A stretch of 64,000 bases of DNA from Microbacteriaceae bacterium (GTDB lineage Bacteria; Actinomycetota; Actinomycetes; Actinomycetales; Microbacteriaceae), in contig JAIYCT010000007.1 of assembly GCA_027487865.1 (NCBI GenBank), positions 1-64,000 of the forward strand, given 5' to 3'. The position numbers and the translations under genes were made by a program. Below the pieces are notes generated by a model. That model was given only the letters and a program-made list of their open reading frames with translations, did not search any database and was not told the DNA's origin. Of this stretch, positions 28,181 through 35,218 are shown one piece after another. The first letter of the stretch is position 1, and every line of letters starts with the position of its first letter.

Positions 28181-29137
28181 ATGCTTTCAGTCGGAATCGA
28201 CATCGGTGGCACCAAGATTCTTGGTGCGCTAGTAGACGAGCATGGACAGATTCTTTATGAAACCAAGGTGCCTTCTCCCGCGCAGGATCCTGATCTGATG
28301 GTTTCCACTGTCGTCAACGTGATCAAGGACGTCATAGCTAATGCCACCTCCGAGGTCGTCGGAGTAGGTGTGGCTGCTGCCGGGTTCATTGATGCAAGTC
28401 AGTCCACCATCTTGTACTCCCCAAATTTGAAGTGGCGCAATGAGCCATTTCGTGACCGCCTTCAGGTTCATCTGGATGTTCCGCTGGTGATTGAAAACGA
28501 TGCCAATGCTGCAGGTTGGGCTGAATACAAATTTGGGGCAGGCCGCGGCACCAAAGACATGGTGATGCTCACCCTGGGCACCGGAGTTGGCGGCGCAGTT
28601 GTTGCTGACTACAAGCTTCGCCGCGGTGGCTTTGGAATTGCTGGCGAACTGGGGCACGTTCGAGTTGTCCAGGACGGCAAGCAGTGTGGTTGCGGTCGCA
28701 AGGGCTGCGTAGAGCAATACTCCTCAGGCACCGCGGTAGTAAAGGCGGCAAAGAAGCTTGCCGCAAGTTCTGGTCCTGCAGGGCAGAGATTGCGGGAACT
28801 CAAGGCCGAGTTCGGAGAGTTGACCGGCGCACAGGTTTACCAAGCCCTGTTGGAAGGCGACGCCGGTGTCTATTCCATCTTCCGCGAGGCCGGACGATAC
28901 TTGGGTCAAGCGATGGCTACCATTACTGCGGTCTTGGACCCACAGGTTTACGTTATCGGGGGAGGCCTATCTGAGGCCGGCGAGATGATTCTCGAACCAA
29001 TTCGAGAGAGTTTTCTGCAGGATCATCCAGCCCGAGGTTTTTGGCCAGAGGCCAAAATTGTGACAGCCGAGTTTACGAATCAGGCTGGAGTTATTGGAGC
29101 GGCCGACCTAGCGCGCGAGTCGCTCGCTAAGCTGTAA
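28181..29137 (+). CDS. glk: ROK-family glucokinase
   Basis: The protein (318 residues) is a ROK-family sugar kinase, most likely glucokinase. It has the phosphate-binding GIDIGGTKILGAL at the N-terminus, ENDANAAGWAEY with the catalytic Asp, TLGTGVGGAVV, ELGHV with the sugar-binding Glu and His, and the zinc motif CGCGRKGCVEQYSSG. ROK glucokinases also act in catabolite control in streptomycetes, but no HTH domain is present, so it is a kinase and not a ROK repressor. ATG 28181 has no clear ribosome-binding site. Confidence 0.92.
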   Translation: MLSVGIDIGGTKILGALVDEHGQILYETKVPSPAQDPDLMVSTVVNVIKDVIANATSEVVGVGVAAAGFIDASQSTILYSPNLKWRNEPFRDRLQVHLDVPLVIENDANAAGWAEYKFGAGRGTKDMVMLTLGTGVGGAVVADYKLRRGGFGIAGELGHVRVVQDGKQCGCGRKGCVEQYSSGTAVVKAAKKLAASSGPAGQRLRELKAEFGELTGAQVYQALLEGDAGVYSIFREAGRYLGQAMATITAVLDPQVYVIGGGLSEAGEMILEPIRESFLQDHPARGFWPEAKIVTAEFTNQAGVIGAADLARESLAKL

Positions 29138-29158
29138 GCATCGCGACTGGAGCACAAA

Positions 29159-29845
29159 TTGGCATATTTCATTATCAAGAACTTCATTCTTGGCCCAATT
29201 CTGCAGATTCTGTTTCGCCCCTGGGTTAAAGGCGCTAAAAACGTCCCGAATGCAGGTGGCGCAATTCTGGCCTCCAACCACCTATCTTTTTCTGACTCTA
29301 TCTTTTTGCCGCTCAAGGTGAGAAGGCCAGTTACCTTCTTGGCCAAGAGCGACTACTTCACCGGCAAGGGTGTGAAGGGTGCGCTGATCCGTTGGTTCTT
29401 CAAGGCGACCGGACAGCTCCCAATTGACCGCTCCGGCGGCAAGGCATCCGAGGATTCGCTAAACACCGGTCTCGGGGTTTTGGAGCGTGGGTTGCTGCTT
29501 GGCATCTACCCGGAGGGAACTCGATCCCCAGATGCAAAGCTTTACCGCGGTAGAACCGGAATTGCCCGCATGGTGCTGGAAGCCAAGGTCCCAGTTATTC
29601 CGGTAGCCATGATCGACACCGAAAAGGTGCAGCCAATTGGTTCCAAGTATCCAAAGATTCGCCGAGTTGGAGTCGTGATTGGCGAGCCAATGGACTTCAC
29701 AAGATTTGCCGGCATGGAGGGGGAGCGCGCAGTGTTGCGCGCCGTCACCGATCTAATCGTTTACAACATCATGCAGCTGAGCAAGCAGGAGTATGAAGAC
29801 GTATACGCCTCCACCGTCAAGAACCGCATGGCTCAGGCCGCATAG
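29159..29845 (+). CDS. plsC: 1-acyl-sn-glycerol-3-phosphate acyltransferase
   Basis: PlsC transfers an acyl chain to lysophosphatidic acid, giving phosphatidic acid. The 228 residues include the HX4D motif in SNHLSFSDS, a substrate-binding YPEGTRSPD, and VPVIPVAMID. A hydrophobic N-terminal segment probably anchors the protein to the membrane. The start is TTG 29159, supported by TGGAG six bases upstream. It sits between glk and aroG in the order known from M. tuberculosis (Rv2182c region). Confidence 0.92.
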   Translation: MAYFIIKNFILGPILQILFRPWVKGAKNVPNAGGAILASNHLSFSDSIFLPLKVRRPVTFLAKSDYFTGKGVKGALIRWFFKATGQLPIDRSGGKASEDSLNTGLGVLERGLLLGIYPEGTRSPDAKLYRGRTGIARMVLEAKVPVIPVAMIDTEKVQPIGSKYPKIRRVGVVIGEPMDFTRFAGMEGERAVLRAVTDLIVYNIMQLSKQEYEDVYASTVKNRMAQAA

Positions 29846-29858
29846 CTAAAGGAACAGA

Positions 29859-31199
29859 TTGACAGACTTCGGATTAGACAACTACCTAAAGCTTGAGGCC
29901 AAGCAGCAGCCAACCTGGTCAGATGCGCAGGTGCTCGAGCAGGTAAAAAAAGACCTCTCGGTTCAACCACCATTGGTGTTCGCCGGTGAGGTAGACACCC
30001 TGCGCGAGCGTTTGGCTCAAGCAGCCATTGGAAAGGCATTCCTATTGCAAGGCGGCGACTGTGCCGAGACTTTTGTGGATGCCACCGCAGATCGTATTCG
30101 TAACCGAATCAAGACCGTGCTGCAGATGGCAGTGGTTTTGATGTATGGCTCATCGCTACCTGTAATCAAAATGGGTCGCATGGCTGGACAGTTTGCAAAG
30201 CCAAGATCCTCAGATTTCGAAACCCGAGACGGCGTGACCCTTCCTGCCTACCGCGGCGATGCAGTCAATGGCTACGAATTCACTGAGGAGTCACGCAGTA
30301 ACGATGCCAGACGCCTAATGCAGGCGTACCACACCTCTTCCAGCACCCTAAACCTGATCCGTGCCTTCACCACCGGTGGATTTGCTGATCTTCGTCAGGT
30401 GCACGCCTGGAACAAGGGCTTCACCGACAATCCTGCCAACAAGCAGTACGAGTCAATCGCCGGTGACATCGACCGCGCCATGAGGTTCATGGAGGCTTGC
30501 GGCGTTGATTCCGCGGAGCTTCGCGCTACCGAGTTCTTTGTCTCGCACGAGGGATTGCTGTTTGACTACGAGCGTCCGATGACCAGAATCGACTCTCGAA
30601 CTGATACTCCATATGTGACCTCAGGTCACTTCGTCTGGGTGGGCGAGCGCACCAGGCAGCTAGATGGTGCACACCTTGACTTCTTCTCTCGAGTCAGAAA
30701 TCCACTTGGTGTAAAGCTTGGACCAACCACCTCGGTTGATGACCTAAAAAAGATCATCGAAAAGCTAGACCCAAACCAGGAGCCAGGTCGCTTGACTCTG
30801 ATTTCTCGCATGGGTGCCGGCAAGATTCGCGAAGAGCTACCAAAGCTAATCGAGGCAGCCAAAGAAACCGGCTCAACGCCACTTTGGATTACTGACCCAA
30901 TGCACGGCAACGGTATGACCACCGCCAACGGCTACAAGTCGCGTCGATTTGAAGACGTGATGGACGAGGTTATGGGCTTCTTTGAGGTTCACCGCGCACT
31001 TGGCACTCACCCAGGTGGCCTGCACGTTGAGCTGACCGGTGACGATGTCGCCGAGTGCCTGGGTGGTTCAGAGATGATTGACGAAGCTACTTTGGCTAAG
31101 CGCTACGAGTCGGTCTGCGACCCTCGCCTAAACCACATGCAGTCGCTCGAGCTGGCATTCTTGGTTGCCGAGCAGCTCGTGCAGACCCAGAGGAGATAG
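29859..31199 (+). CDS. aroG: DAHP synthase, class II
   Basis: This enzyme condenses phosphoenolpyruvate and erythrose 4-phosphate to DAHP, the first step of the shikimate pathway. The 446 residues match the class II (plant-like) family: FLLQGGDCAETF, KMGRMAGQFAKPRS, TDPMHGNG and GGLHVELTGDDVAECLGG. The start is TTG 29859 with AAAGGA upstream. In M. tuberculosis this enzyme binds and activates a separate AroQ chorismate mutase; here the mutase at 11900 is of the AroH class, so the same interaction is not expected. Confidence 0.96.
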   Translation: MTDFGLDNYLKLEAKQQPTWSDAQVLEQVKKDLSVQPPLVFAGEVDTLRERLAQAAIGKAFLLQGGDCAETFVDATADRIRNRIKTVLQMAVVLMYGSSLPVIKMGRMAGQFAKPRSSDFETRDGVTLPAYRGDAVNGYEFTEESRSNDARRLMQAYHTSSSTLNLIRAFTTGGFADLRQVHAWNKGFTDNPANKQYESIAGDIDRAMRFMEACGVDSAELRATEFFVSHEGLLFDYERPMTRIDSRTDTPYVTSGHFVWVGERTRQLDGAHLDFFSRVRNPLGVKLGPTTSVDDLKKIIEKLDPNQEPGRLTLISRMGAGKIREELPKLIEAAKETGSTPLWITDPMHGNGMTTANGYKSRRFEDVMDEVMGFFEVHRALGTHPGGLHVELTGDDVAECLGGSEMIDEATLAKRYESVCDPRLNHMQSLELAFLVAEQLVQTQRR

Positions 31200-31202
31200 T
31201 CG

Positions 31203-31541
31203 ATGTCACTTCCAGGTGTCGATAGCTGGCTAAGCATTGATGAGGCCGGTGAGCAGCTTGGCATTTCTGCATCCAAGGTGAGAAGGCTTATCGAAGAGCA
31301 CGTGCTCTTTAGTGTCCGAGTCGATAAGCAGCCAATGATTCCTGCCCACCTGATTCAAAATGGTGAGCCGCTAGCCAGCATTCGTGGAACCCTATTTCTT
31401 TTGCTTGACTGCAGTCTGACCCTCGATGAGGCAATCGACTGGATTTATACCGAGAATGAGCACTTGGGTAGAACCCCGATTGCTGCGCTACTGGAAGGCC
31501 ACAAGGCTCCGGTTAGAAGAGCTGCTCAGTCGCTGGGCTAA
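31203..31541 (+). CDS. Rv2175c-like winged-helix DNA-binding protein
   Basis: The protein has 112 residues. The N-terminal half is a winged helix (SWLSIDEAGEQLGISASKVRRLIEE, with split motif) and the C-terminal half matches the Rv2175c extension (GTLFLLLDCSLTLDEAIDW). In M. tuberculosis Rv2175c binds DNA and is phosphorylated by the adjacent kinase PknL. No kinase gene is here: aroG lies three bases upstream and the polyprenyl synthase gene converges from the other side. AGGAGATAG before the ATG 31203 provides the ribosome site. Confidence 0.87.
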   Translation: MSLPGVDSWLSIDEAGEQLGISASKVRRLIEEHVLFSVRVDKQPMIPAHLIQNGEPLASIRGTLFLLLDCSLTLDEAIDWIYTENEHLGRTPIAALLEGHKAPVRRAAQSLG

Positions 31542-31545
31542 AGCC

Positions 31546-32646
31546 TTATTTACTGCGGTTGATTACCGCTTCAGTCAGATTCGCAAGTTCTTTACGACCC
31601 TGCTCTGAGATTTCCAGCTCGGCAAGCGCCTCAATGGCTCGGTCTGAGTACTGCTCAATCAAAGCTTCAGTCTTGGCAAGGGCACCGGAGTCCACAATGG
31701 CATTTCGCATGAAATCGATCTGTTCACCATCGAGATCTCCGCTAACCAAGAGTTCTTCAAAGATGTTCGCAACACTTACCGGCAGTGCTTCCAAGGTCAG
31801 ACCAATCAAAACAGTTCGCTTGCCTTCGCGAAGGTCATCTCCGGCCGGCTTGCCGGTAACCTGAGGGTCACCAAAAACTCCAAGAATGTCGTCTCTGAGC
31901 TGGAATGCCAGTCCCAGCGGGATTCCGAAGTTGCTCAGGCTCTTTAGCTCGGATTGGTGAGCACCACCGAGGGCAGCCCCGATCAACAGCGGCGCCTCCA
32001 GGCTGTATTTCGCGGTTTTATAGAGCATCACCTTGTTGGCTCTAGCCACTGCCTCAGACTTGGAGCGAAGTGGAGCGGCATTTTCCTCTAGGACATCAAG
32101 GTACTGACCAGCCATAACCTCAAAACGCATCTTTGAGAACTCGGTTCGGCAGGCCGCTTCAATCACCTCACCGGGGGAGTGCAATAGGGCCTCGCCAAAC
32201 AGTTCCGACGACCACGAAAGCATCATGTCGCCAACAAGCACCGAACCTGCGACTCCAAAGCGCTCTGCGCTTCCAGCAAATCGGCTGGATTGGTGCAGTG
32301 ATTCAAAGCGCTTGTGGATCGCCGGCTTTCCTCTGCGGGTATCAGATTGATCCAGCAGGTCATCGTGAACCAGAGCTGCTGCGTGAAACATTTCTAGCGC
32401 TGCTGCCACCGAAACCACAGGGGTTTCAACGCTCAGTTTGGCGGTGTCAAACTCCACCACCTGGTAGCCGGCCCAGGCCCAGAAGGCAAACAGGGCGCGG
32501 AATCGCTTGCCGCCGGCAAGTAGATCCTGGGTGTAGTCGATGATGGGCACTAAGTCATCTGAGATCTCAGTTAGCTCAGAACGCTTGAGGTCGCAATACA
32601 CATCCAAACGGTGCTGGACCAGATTTAGTATAAAACCTTGAGACAT
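31546..32646 (-). CDS. idsA: Polyprenyl diphosphate synthase (IdsA type)
   Basis: The enzyme is a trans-isoprenyl diphosphate synthase of 366 residues that makes geranylgeranyl or longer diphosphates. The first Asp-rich motif lies in HDDLLDQSDTRRGKPAIH and the second in QLRDDILGVFGD; GGKRFRALF is the usual upstream motif. The product chain length is not certain. ATG 32646 is chosen; a frame from 32703 would extend across the promoter. TAGGCT seven bases upstream and the absence of a Shine-Dalgarno suggest a leaderless transcript. Products may feed carotenoid, retinal or menaquinone synthesis. Confidence 0.9.
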   Translation of the reverse strand: MSQGFILNLVQHRLDVYCDLKRSELTEISDDLVPIIDYTQDLLAGGKRFRALFAFWAWAGYQVVEFDTAKLSVETPVVSVAAALEMFHAAALVHDDLLDQSDTRRGKPAIHKRFESLHQSSRFAGSAERFGVAGSVLVGDMMLSWSSELFGEALLHSPGEVIEAACRTEFSKMRFEVMAGQYLDVLEENAAPLRSKSEAVARANKVMLYKTAKYSLEAPLLIGAALGGAHQSELKSLSNFGIPLGLAFQLRDDILGVFGDPQVTGKPAGDDLREGKRTVLIGLTLEALPVSVANIFEELLVSGDLDGEQIDFMRNAIVDSGALAKTEALIEQYSDRAIEALAELEISEQGRKELANLTEAVINRSK

Positions 32647-32653
32647 AGGGGAT

Positions 32654-32680
32654 AGCCTAACTGAGCTTCGCTGTTTACAA
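32654..32680 (-). promoter_or_regulatory. Promoter of idsA, probably leaderless
   Basis: Reading the minus strand, TTGTAA (32680-32675) precedes TAGGCT (32659-32654) by 15 bases, and the ATG begins after a further seven bases. The spacing from the -10 box places the transcription start at the start codon. The same 56-base gap must also hold the promoter for the divergent DUF3040 gene. Confidence 0.55.
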
Positions 32681-32702
32681 TTAGGGAAGAACGGAGTTGA
32701 CA

Positions 32703-33047
32703 ATGGGACTATCTGAGCGCGAGCAAAAACTGCTCGAAGAGATGGAACGCAACCTAATGGCGCAAGACGCCGAGTTTGCTAAAACCATTTCCAGCACCAC
32801 CAGCGCCAACCAGTCGGCAGGAAAGCTGGTGCTTGGCGTTTTGATCCTGCTCTCGGGCCTTGGACTTTTGGTCCTGGCAGTGGCTCTCCAGGTTGCGTTT
32901 TTTGGCGTCGTTGCCTTCTTGGTGATGGTGATCGGGCTGGTTATTGCCAGTGCAAACTTCAGACTTCCGGAACTTCCAGCCGCAGGCGACAAGCCAAAGG
33001 CGACTTTCTTTGAGGATCGTTGGAATCAACGCTTCGGCAACGAATAG
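32703..33047 (+). CDS. DUF3040 membrane protein
   Basis: The protein has 114 residues with the DUF3040 pattern: a short cytoplasmic N-terminus GLSEREQKLLEEMERNL, a linker, then two adjacent hydrophobic helices at about residues 40-85, and a polar C-terminus. The family is common and uncharacterised in actinobacteria and is normally found just before mraZ, as here. ATG 32703 with GGAG six bases upstream is preferred over an in-frame TTG at 32697. A strong terminator follows. The function is unknown. Confidence 0.87.
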   Translation: MGLSEREQKLLEEMERNLMAQDAEFAKTISSTTSANQSAGKLVLGVLILLSGLGLLVLAVALQVAFFGVVAFLVMVIGLVIASANFRLPELPAAGDKPKATFFEDRWNQRFGNE

Positions 33048-33061
33048 TAAAAACCTGACCT

Positions 33062-33089
33062 AACCCCGCTTCGGCGGGGTTTTTCTTTT
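33062..33089 (+). terminator. Intrinsic terminator after DUF3040 gene
   Basis: AACCCCGC and GCGGGGTT pair around a TTCG tetraloop and are followed by TTTTCTTTT. It separates the DUF3040 gene from the mraZ promoter. Confidence 0.92.
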
Positions 33090-33111
33090 AAAAAAGGTGA
33101 CCAAAACGTGA

Positions 33112-33117
33112 TATAAA
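33112..33117 (+). promoter_or_regulatory. -10 box of the mraZ / dcw promoter
   Basis: TATAAA at 33112-33117 lies just upstream of the triple MraZ operator and downstream of a terminator, so it is the expected promoter position. A -35 box is not clear. Confidence 0.5.
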
Positions 33118-33134
33118 ACACGCCAAAATAACCC

Positions 33135-33161
33135 AAAGTGGAGCAAAGTGGAGTAAAGTGG
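33135..33161 (+). promoter_or_regulatory. Triple MraZ operator repeats
   Basis: AAAGTGG occurs three times (33135-33141, 33145-33151 and 33155-33161) with exact 10-base periodicity and three-base spacers AGC and AGT, the last followed by AGG. This is the direct-repeat form known for MraZ binding sites in front of mraZ operons. The sites lie between the -10 box and the mraZ start, which fits autoregulation by a multimeric MraZ ring contacting one DNA face. Confidence 0.85.
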
Positions 33162-33188
33162 AGGAAACAGCTTGGGAAAGGGGTCGAA

Positions 33189-33620
33189 GTGCTACTAGGT
33201 ACTCACACGCCCAAGCTGGACGAAAAGGGCCGCCTAATCCTTCCTGCCAAGTTCCGCGATGAGCTTGGTGAAGGTGTTGTTATCACCCGCGGCCAAGAGC
33301 GCTGCCTCTATGTCTTCTCCAGTAAAGAATTCGCATCCGTGCACGACAAGATCCGCCAGGCACCTGTCACCAACGAGGAAGCTCGTCGCTACCTACGTGT
33401 TTTCCTCTCTGGTGCGACCGATGAGACCCCAGACAAGCAGGGTCGAGTGCTACTGCCTCAGCTACTACGCGACTACGCGAACCTTTCCAAAGAGTTGGTC
33501 ATCATCGGTGTTGGCGCTAGAGCCGAAATCTGGGATGCACAGACCTGGAACGACTACCTAGCCCGCAACGAAGATGGTTTCTCCTCACAGGCGGAGGAGG
33601 TGATCCCAGGGTTGTTCTAA
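33189..33620 (+). CDS. mraZ: Transcriptional regulator MraZ
   Basis: MraZ is a ring-forming AbrB-like DNA-binding protein that controls the division and cell wall operon. The 143 residues hold two swapped-hairpin units with the conserved DxxxR motifs in [16 protein letters not shown] and [19 protein letters not shown] 33189 is the start: AAAGGGG ends five bases before it, and [14 protein letters not shown] aligns with the family N-terminus. An in-frame upstream GTG at 33138 lies inside the operator and is rejected. Confidence 0.95.
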   Translation: MLLGTHTPKLDEKGRLILPAKFRDELGEGVVITRGQERCLYVFSSKEFASVHDKIRQAPVTNEEARRYLRVFLSGATDETPDKQGRVLLPQLLRDYANLSKELVIIGVGARAEIWDAQTWNDYLARNEDGFSSQAEEVIPGLF

Positions 33621-33718
33621 CCCTGCAACTTGGCCCTTGGCCGTGTACCGGCCTTCTTCCCCGAAGTCGGAACAAGTGAAAACCAAGCTCACAAACGGAC
33701 AAGGACCAAGTTGCAGGG
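33621..33718 (+). ncRNA. mraW-type RNA motif in the leader of rsmH
   Basis: The 117 bases between mraZ and rsmH hold a large stem-loop. CCCTGCAACTTGG at 33621-33633 pairs exactly with CCAAGTTGCAGGG at 33706-33718, and the stem extends about nine more pairs with two mismatches. Inside it lies a hairpin with CTTC-TTCCCC-GAAG. A conserved structured RNA called the mraW motif is known from the 5' region of mraW (rsmH) in actinobacteria, and both the location and the CUUCUUCCCC loop agree with it. The regulatory effect and ligand, if any, are not known. Confidence 0.78.
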
Positions 33719-33737
33719 CAGGACATAAGGGAATGTC

Positions 33738-34694
33738 ATGATTCAAACTTCAGAACTTCACTCCCCGGTAATGCTTCAGCGTTGCCTAGACCTGCTACAG
33801 CCTGGCTTCACCGTTTCAAAGCCGGTAGCAATCGACTGCACCCTGGGTCTTGGCGGTCACACCGAAGCGCTACTGACCCAGAACCCAAGCTTGACTGTGA
33901 TCGGTATCGACCGCGACCCAAGCGCAATCGCACTTGCATCTGAGCGCCTAGCTCAGTTTGGTGAGCGCTTTATCCCGGTACTTGCTGTCTACGACGAAAT
34001 CGAGTCGATTTTGGACCGCCTAGAGATTCCTTCAGTGCACGGAATCCTGATGGACCTAGGCGTTAGCTCAATGCAGCTGGATGTTGCAGACCGTGGCTTC
34101 TCCTACGCTCAAGAGGCAGAGCTAGACATGCGAATGGATCAGACCAGAGGCAAAACCGCTGCTGACCTTCTAGCCAGCATGGATGAGAGCGAACTCGCTC
34201 GTATCTTCCGTCGCTACGGCGAAGAGAGATTTGCCGGACCAATCGCAAGACGCATTGTTCGCGAGCGTGCGACCCTTCCAATCACAACTTCAACCCAGCT
34301 GAACAAGATCGTCATCGATGTTGTGCCAGTTGCTCCAGGTAAGACCAACGGTCACCCTGCCAAGCGGATCTACCAGGCGCTAAGAATTGCCGTCAACGAT
34401 GAGCTAGGTGTCCTAGAAGACGCCATGCCTCAGGCGATTGACGCTCTAGCTGTTGGCGGTCGCCTAGTGGTTATGTCTTACCACTCCCTGGAGGACGGGA
34501 TTGTCAAAGATGCCCTCCAAGCGGCCGCCACAAGTTCTACTCCGGTTGACATGCCAGTCGAATTGCCTGGCACCGCACCGGTTTTGAAAATCATCACCCG
34601 TGGCGTAGAGCGCGCCACGGAATTGGAACTGGAGAAAAACCCAAGGTCTGCTTCGGCAAGGCTTCGGGCTGCAGAAAAACTGGAGGGTAACTAA
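33738..34694 (+). CDS. rsmH: 16S rRNA m4C1402 methyltransferase RsmH (MraW)
   Basis: RsmH methylates N4 of C1402 in 16S rRNA with S-adenosylmethionine. The 318 residues include HSPVMLQRCLDLL, the SAM motif DCTLGLGGHTEALL, LMDLGVSSMQLD, YAQEAELDMRMD, and VVMSYHSLEDGIVK near the C-terminus. AAGGGAA upstream supports ATG 33738. The mRNA leader holds a large stem-loop. The TAA stop overlaps the ATG of the next gene by one base. Confidence 0.95.
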   Translation: MIQTSELHSPVMLQRCLDLLQPGFTVSKPVAIDCTLGLGGHTEALLTQNPSLTVIGIDRDPSAIALASERLAQFGERFIPVLAVYDEIESILDRLEIPSVHGILMDLGVSSMQLDVADRGFSYAQEAELDMRMDQTRGKTAADLLASMDESELARIFRRYGEERFAGPIARRIVRERATLPITTSTQLNKIVIDVVPVAPGKTNGHPAKRIYQALRIAVNDELGVLEDAMPQAIDALAVGGRLVVMSYHSLEDGIVKDALQAAATSSTPVDMPVELPGTAPVLKIITRGVERATELELEKNPRSASARLRAAEKLEGN

Positions 34695-35212
34695 TGGCGG
34701 TTTACATGGTTTCGCAGGCTCAGGCCAGGCAGTTGCGTCCCAACATGACAGCGGGTCTGATCATCGTGGTTGGCATCATCGTGGTGCTACTGGGTCAGCT
34801 GGTGCTAAACATGGTCCTCACCCAGGATGCCTACCACCTACGTTCGCTAAAACTTGAAAAGCGCGACCTGGCAACTCAGGTTCAGATTCTGCAGGAAGAA
34901 GTCGACTCGCTTGCCTCGCCACAGAACTTAGCTGACGCTGCAAACCGACTAGGCATGGTTGCCAACCCAGCTTCAGTGTTGCTAGACATCGAAAACGACC
35001 GGGTATTCGGTAAGCCTCGACCTGCAAGTGCTGAAAATGCGGTTGTTGTCTCCGCAAACCTGGTTGCTAACTCTGCAATGGGAACCGTATCCGACTTCAC
35101 CGCGGCAACTGTCGCCAGCGCCGAGGTATCCGAGAGTGTCGAAACGCAGAAACCTGCCCTTTCTGGCTTAGTTTTGGAGTCGGGTCTAATCCCAGCTTCA
35201 CCAACCAGATAG
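34694..35212 (+). CDS. ftsL: FtsL-like septum protein
   Basis: The position between rsmH and ftsI, a single transmembrane helix (about residues 20-42) and a following heptad-rich coiled coil (SLKLEKRDLATQVQILQEEV) identify this as FtsL, which with FtsB and FtsQ recruits and activates FtsW/FtsI. The 172 residues end in an Ala/Val/Ser-rich extracytoplasmic tail without recognisable domain. FtsL diverges fast, so the assignment relies on topology and place more than on sequence. Confidence 0.85.
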   Translation: MAVYMVSQAQARQLRPNMTAGLIIVVGIIVVLLGQLVLNMVLTQDAYHLRSLKLEKRDLATQVQILQEEVDSLASPQNLADAANRLGMVANPASVLLDIENDRVFGKPRPASAENAVVVSANLVANSAMGTVSDFTAATVASAEVSESVETQKPALSGLVLESGLIPASPTR

Positions 35213-35218
35213 GCCACC

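Noticed and set aside
33138-33188. Upstream in-frame start for MraZ
   Set aside because: The start codon is part of the AAAGTGG operator repeat; the GTG at 33189 has a good ribosome site and fits the family N-terminus.
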